Source of the DNA: Candidatus Saccharibacteria bacterium UBA5170
GTDB lineage: Bacteria; Patescibacteriota; Saccharimonadia; Saccharimonadales; Saccharimonadaceae
DNA: 8,550 nucleotides
Assembly (NCBI GenBank): GCA_002413425.1
Contig: DHWY01000003.1
Span: 363,128 to 371,677, forward strand
Direction of reading: 5' to 3'
The notes under the pieces were generated by a model. It made no database searches. It was not told the origin of the DNA and worked only from the letters and a program-made list of their open reading frames with translations. Below, piece after piece: positions 5,916 to 8,550 of this stretch. The stretch's first letter is position 1, and every line of letters starts with the position of its first letter. The position numbers and the translations under genes are program-made.

Positions 5916-6449
5916 ATGAGTCGAATCGGAAAACTACCAATCCAGATTCCGTCAGGTGTGACAATCACGATCGACAATGATTCTATTACCGTTGTTGGCC
6001 CTAAGGGTCAACTGGTAGTGCCTCATCTGTCAGACGTCACTGTTGCTCAAGCCGACGGATTTGCAGTGGTAACACGTAAAGATGATCAGCGGATCGCTAA
6101 AGCCCAACACGGCTTGCAGCGTGCGCTGCTCAATAATGCAGTTGAAGGCGTTACGAAAGCTTTCTCAAAGAAACTTGAAATTAATGGTGTTGGTTTCCGT
6201 GTTAACGGTGGTGGCCAAAAAATCGAGATGCTTCTTGGTTTTTCTCACCCTGTTCTCTACGAAGCCCAAGAAGGCGTCACGCTGACTGTCGAGAAGATGA
6301 CTATTACAGTCGCCGGTATCGACAAGCAAGCGGTTGGCCAAGTTGCGGCCGAAATCAGAGCACTCAAGAAACCTGAACCCTACAAGGGCAAAGGAATTAA
6401 GTATTCGGATGAAGTTGTCCTCCGCAAAGCTGGAAAGGCTGGTAAATAA
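5916..6449 (+). CDS. rplF: 50S ribosomal protein L6
   Basis: L6 (uL6) lies near the sarcin-ricin loop at the factor-binding site. The 177-residue product is family length and made of two repeated alpha/beta domains. The first starts SRIGKLPIQIPSGV (2-15) and continues VVGPKGQL (26-33). The second holds KKLEINGVGFRV (85-96) and LLGFSHPV (106-113). The C-terminal signature is PEPYKGKGIKY (153-163), ending in RKAGKAGK. The A-rich 24-nt leader after rpsH contains AAGGA at 5903-5907, 8 nt before the ATG. Its GGAAAGG near the end (6432-6438) is the probable ribosome-binding site for rplR. Confidence 0.98.
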   Translation: MSRIGKLPIQIPSGVTITIDNDSITVVGPKGQLVVPHLSDVTVAQADGFAVVTRKDDQRIAKAQHGLQRALLNNAVEGVTKAFSKKLEINGVGFRVNGGGQKIEMLLGFSHPVLYEAQEGVTLTVEKMTITVAGIDKQAVGQVAAEIRALKKPEPYKGKGIKYSDEVVLRKAGKAGK

Positions 6450-6450
6450 T

Positions 6451-6804
6451 ATGTCTAACCTTGCAAAAAAAATCCTAAACAAAGGCCTACGCAAAAACCG
6501 CGTTCGCGCCAAAGTAACCGGTACTGCTGAACGTCCTCGTTTGACAGTTACTATCAGCAACAAGCACATCAGCGTGCAGGTTATCGACGACGTCAAAAAG
6601 CACACTCTAGTGGCCGCTACGACCGTTGGTACCAAGCAAACTGGTACAGTTACCGAACAAGCCGCGCTTGTTGGTGCTGATATTGCCAAGAAGGCTAAGA
6701 AAGCAAAAATTAACGCAGTTGTATTTGACCGCAACGGACGCCAGTATGCTGGACGTCTAAGTGCGCTAGCTGATGCAGCCCGCAAGGAAGGTTTGGAGTT
6801 CTAA
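6451..6804 (+). CDS. rplR: 50S ribosomal protein L18
   Basis: L18 (uL18) binds 5S rRNA together with L5 and anchors it to the 50S subunit. The 117-residue product has the standard length. A basic N-terminal tail with RKNRVRAKVTGTAERPRLTV (14-33) is followed by SNKHISVQVIDD (36-47) and the strongly conserved C-terminus, AVVFDRNGRQYAGRLSALADAARKEGLEF (89-117). The ATG at 6451 lies one base after the rplF stop. An earlier in-frame start at 6334 lies deep inside rplF and is rejected because the L18 family begins here. rpsE starts one base after the stop. Confidence 0.98.
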   Translation: MSNLAKKILNKGLRKNRVRAKVTGTAERPRLTVTISNKHISVQVIDDVKKHTLVAATTVGTKQTGTVTEQAALVGADIAKKAKKAKINAVVFDRNGRQYAGRLSALADAARKEGLEF

Positions 6805-6805
6805 T

Positions 6806-7426
6806 ATGGCTGAAATTACTACAGGTGCTACACCAGTGCCAACACCAAGCGCCGCTCCAGCTCGACCACAGCAACGTGGCGGTGGACGTCGTGACAATCG
6901 TCGTGACCAGACTCCATCCGAGCCAAAGCAATTTGAGGAAATCGTTATCAATATCGACCGTGTATCACGTGTTGTTAAAGGTGGACGACGATTCCGTTTT
7001 AAAGCTCTCGTTGTCGTGGGTGACCGCAAAACTAAAGTTGGTATCGGGGTTGCCAAGGGTGCTGACGTTCAAGCTGCTATTTCAAAGGCGACTGATGTTG
7101 CCAAGAAGCACATGATTATCATTCCTGTCGCTAATGACACGATTCCACACGAAGCTGAGGTACGTTTCTCTGGTGCGCAAGTCCTGTTAAAACCTGCCGC
7201 TCCTGGTACGGGTATTATCGCCGGTGGCGTCATCCGTACGATTATTGGAGTAACGGGAATTCACAACCTGCTGTCTAAGTCGCTCGGTTCAACCAATAAA
7301 GTTAATATTGCTTATGCAACGATTGACGCTCTGCGAACGATGGTTCCAAAAGATCAATGGCTGAATGCGCCTGTCAAAAAGGCAACCGTTGCTAAGAAAA
7401 CGGCTACGCCAGAGGAGACAAAGTAA
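6806..7426 (+). CDS. rpsE: 30S ribosomal protein S5
   Basis: S5 (uS5) affects decoding accuracy and mRNA entry and is the spectinomycin-related protein of the 30S body. The product has 206 residues, compared with about 166 in E. coli. The double-stranded RNA-binding-like domain runs from about 43 to 107, with FEEIVINIDRVSRVVKGGRRF (43-63) and ALVVVGD (67-73). The C-terminal domain carries TIPHEAEVRFSGAQVLLKPAAPGTGIIAGG (112-141), then SKSLGSTNKVN (157-167). The first 42 residues are a Pro/Ala stretch followed by a Gly/Arg-rich segment, and the last 20 are a Lys/Ala/Thr tail. The start at 6806 has GGAG 7 nt upstream; an ATG at 6773 would overlap rplR. The stop overlaps the rplO ATG. Confidence 0.97.
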   Translation: MAEITTGATPVPTPSAAPARPQQRGGGRRDNRRDQTPSEPKQFEEIVINIDRVSRVVKGGRRFRFKALVVVGDRKTKVGIGVAKGADVQAAISKATDVAKKHMIIIPVANDTIPHEAEVRFSGAQVLLKPAAPGTGIIAGGVIRTIIGVTGIHNLLSKSLGSTNKVNIAYATIDALRTMVPKDQWLNAPVKKATVAKKTATPEETK

Positions 7427-7908
7427 TGACTAAATATCATGAACTCCAAGTCAGCGCAACGCCTGATCGTAAACGTGTCGGGCGTGGTATCTCTGCTGGA
7501 CAGGGAAAAACTGCCGGACGTGGTACGAAGGGTCAAGGCGCTCGTACGGGCAAGAAGCTCAATGCGATGTTCCAAGGTGGATCGCGACCACTCGCTCAGG
7601 CTATTCCAAAAGCCCGTGGCTTCAAAAGTCTTCGCACTGAAGCTCAGGTTGTCTACCTCGATCACTTGAACGCCTTCAAAGGCAAAACTGTCGACAATTT
7701 TACATTGTTCGAGGCTGGTTACATTGCGACGCCATTTCATACTGTCAAGGTTATCCTTCGTGGTGAGCTGACTGAAAAGGTGACACTTCATGTCAGTGGT
7801 GTCAGCAAAAGTGTCCAAGCGGCTATTACAAAAGCCGGTGGAACTTTCGTAAAAACTGCGGTACCATTGAGACAGAGTACAAAAGAAGCCGAAAAAGCTG
7901 ATAAGTAG
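7426..7908 (+). CDS. rplO: 50S ribosomal protein L15
   Basis: L15 (uL15) is a mid-stage 50S assembly protein with a long basic arm reaching into 23S rRNA. The 160-residue product shows the Gly-rich arm KRVGRGISAGQGKTAGRGTKGQ (16-37) with GARTG after it, then FQGGSRPLAQAIPKARGF (49-66). The globular part contains VTLHVSGVSKSVQAAITKAGGTF (119-141), the usual L15 C-terminal helix-strand. The ATG overlaps the rpsE stop, with GAGGAG upstream in the rpsE tail. No rpmD lies between them. The gene ends in TAG followed directly in frame by TAA, a tandem stop. It is the last gene before the only large spacer of the window. Confidence 0.97.
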   Translation: MTKYHELQVSATPDRKRVGRGISAGQGKTAGRGTKGQGARTGKKLNAMFQGGSRPLAQAIPKARGFKSLRTEAQVVYLDHLNAFKGKTVDNFTLFEAGYIATPFHTVKVILRGELTEKVTLHVSGVSKSVQAAITKAGGTFVKTAVPLRQSTKEAEKADK

Positions 7909-7924
7909 TAATTGTTACACTTTC

Positions 7925-7949
7925 CTGGAGTATCGAATTGATACTCCAG
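7925..7949 (+). promoter_or_regulatory. Perfect 10-bp inverted repeat (RNA hairpin) before secY
   Basis: The arm CTGGAGTATC (7925-7934) and its exact reverse complement GATACTCCAG (7940-7949) flank a 5-nt loop, GAATT. The sequence after the stem has no run of T, so it does not look like an intrinsic terminator; a partial attenuator, an mRNA-processing site or a 3'-end stabiliser for the ribosomal part are all possible. The hairpin is seen directly; its role is not known. Confidence 0.7.
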
Positions 7950-7973
7950 CGGAGTAGTAATAACCACCAAAGC

Positions 7974-7978
7974 GAGGG
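7974..7978 (+). promoter_or_regulatory. Probable Shine-Dalgarno of secY
   Basis: GAGGG lies 12 nt before the GTG at 7991, somewhat farther than the 7-9 nt seen at most other genes here. An in-frame TAA at 7979-7981 rules out any start farther upstream. Confidence 0.55.
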
Positions 7979-7990
7979 TAAAAAACAACT

Positions 7991-8550
7991 GTGAACTGGA
8001 AAACTATCTTTCAATCATTTAAAAACCGCGATATGCAAAAGCGTATCGTTATTGTACTGGGTATTATTGTTGCGTATCGATTGCTGGCGCATATTCCCGT
8101 CCCACTTGCCAACCCTACGCAGTTAAAGGAAGTCATCAATAGCGTTGTCACAGGTAGTGACTTTGGAGGCTTCTTAAATCTTCTCTCCGGTGGTGCCCTC
8201 GCTAGTTTCTCTATCGTACTAGTGGGAATGAGCCCGTTCATTACCGCCTCGATTATTACCCAGCTTTTAACCAAGGCGATTCCAAAGCTTGAAGAACTCC
8301 ACAAAGACGGTGAGTCTGGCCGCCGTAAGATTAACCAATGGACGCGTATGATCAGTGTGCCACTAGCCGTTGTGCAATCAATCGCCTTTATCTATATCCT
8401 TCGACAGACGGTTTTAGCGGGCAATACGACGCTGTTGGCTAACTCAACCCCAATCGAGTGGATTGTGGCGGTGACGGCCATGACAGCCGGCGCCATCCTT
8501 CTGATGTGGCTCGGTGAACTTATGACAGAGCAGGGAATTGGAAATGGTAT
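7991..8550 (+). CDS. secY: Protein translocase subunit SecY, 5' part (runs off window)
   Basis: SecY is the channel of the Sec translocon in the cytoplasmic membrane. The frame is open to the end of the window and gives 186 residues, a bit under half of the usual 430 or so. The GTG at 7991 yields MNWKTIFQSFKNRDMQKRI, the typical SecY N-terminus; the ATG at 8033 would cut it off. Visible parts are TM1 (about 18-36, ending AHIPVP), the plug region (about 60-74, NLLSGGALASFSI), TM2b with SPFITASIITQLL (81-93), the cytoplasmic loop with the family motif GESGRRKINQWTR (107-119), TM3 (about 121-139), TM4 (about 156-174), then WLGELMTEQGIGNG (173-186). It is the only gene here with a non-ATG start and is set apart by the hairpin spacer. 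Confidence 0.97.
   Translation, partial: MNWKTIFQSFKNRDMQKRIVIVLGIIVAYRLLAHIPVPLANPTQLKEVINSVVTGSDFGGFLNLLSGGALASFSIVLVGMSPFITASIITQLLTKAIPKLEELHKDGESGRRKINQWTRMISVPLAVVQSIAFIYILRQTVLAGNTTLLANSTPIEWIVAVTAMTAGAILLMWLGELMTEQGIGNG

Larger units (their letters stand above)
7909..7990 (+). other. 82-nt spacer between rplO and secY
   Basis: This is by far the longest non-coding stretch in the window. It holds the second of two tandem stops (TAA at 7909-7911), a perfect hairpin at 7925-7949, and a purine-rich segment with the secY ribosome-binding site. A possible -35-like TTGTTA at 7912-7917 has no convincing -10 at proper spacing, so I do not call a promoter. Confidence 0.7.

Noticed and set aside
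6165..6785. Long 206-residue open frame on the minus strand across rplF and rplR
   Set aside because: It lies fully antisense to two certain ribosomal-protein genes, and its sequence is low-complexity with no recognisable domain. It is a shadow of codon bias on the + strand.
7925..7960. Intrinsic terminator after rplO
   Set aside because: The stem is perfect, but the following bases (CGGAGTAGTAATAACC) have no T-tract, so a classical Rho-independent terminator is not supported.
7912..7966. Sigma-70 promoter for secY
   Set aside because: TTGTTA at 7912 and TTGATA at 7938 resemble -35 boxes, but no good -10 lies 16-18 nt downstream of either.
1..8550. Alternative genetic code with UGA as glycine, as in some CPR groups
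   Set aside because: All genes read through at full family length with no in-frame TGA, and glycines are encoded by ordinary GGN codons.
1..8550. Mobile element, CRISPR array or novel accessory system
   Set aside because: The window is almost entirely conserved ribosomal-protein genes in canonical order. There are no direct repeats, transposase remnants or unassigned gene space.

Overview
The window is a single uninterrupted block of ribosomal-protein genes, all on the + strand. It runs from inside rplD (L4) to inside secY: rplD(partial)-rplW-rplB-rpsS-rplV-rpsC-rplP-rpmC-rpsQ-rplN-rplX-rplE-rpsN-rpsH-rplF-rplR-rpsE-rplO-secY(partial). This is the classic bacterial S10 operon joined directly to the spc operon. 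There are 17 complete genes and one truncated gene at each edge. No tRNA, rRNA, mobile element, CRISPR array or foreign gene is visible.

Organism: a bacterium using the standard code, since no TGA lies in frame in any gene. The most telling feature is that rpsE runs straight into rplO with a 1-nt overlap. The rpmD gene (L30), which normally sits between them, is absent. Lack of L30 is a known trait of the Candidate Phyla Radiation (Patescibacteria). Together with the moderate base composition and general protein character, this suggests a CPR member, possibly a Saccharibacteria (TM7) relative. The CPR call is an inference and the phylum guess is tentative.

Layout: positions 1-2989 carry the S10-operon part (L4, L23, L2, S19, L22, S3), and 2995-3929 hold L16, L29 and S17. 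Positions 3929-7908 carry the spc part (L14, L24, L5, S14, S8, L6, L18, S5, L15). An 82-nt spacer at 7909-7990 then holds a perfect 10-bp hairpin, followed by secY from a GTG start at 7991. Coding density is extreme. Seven junctions are 1-nt TAATG overlaps and five have a 1-nt gap. Only rpsN/rpsH (14 nt), rpsH/rplF (24 nt) and rplO/secY (82 nt) leave real space. Shine-Dalgarno motifs sit inside the last codons of the upstream genes, so many proteins end in Lys/Glu-rich tails.

Function: the products build the 50S exit-tunnel rim (L22, L23, L24, L29, with L4 inside), the peptidyl-transferase surroundings (L2, L16), the 5S rRNA central protuberance (L5, L18), the L6/L14 factor-binding side, and the 30S head and body (S3, S14, S19, S5, S8, S17). 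SecY, the translocon channel that docks at that tunnel exit, is made from the same locus. I found no undescribed system here. The points worth a second look are the missing L30, near-total absence of cysteine, the zinc-free S14, the hairpin before secY, the repeated junction motif and a few lineage-specific residues and extensions.
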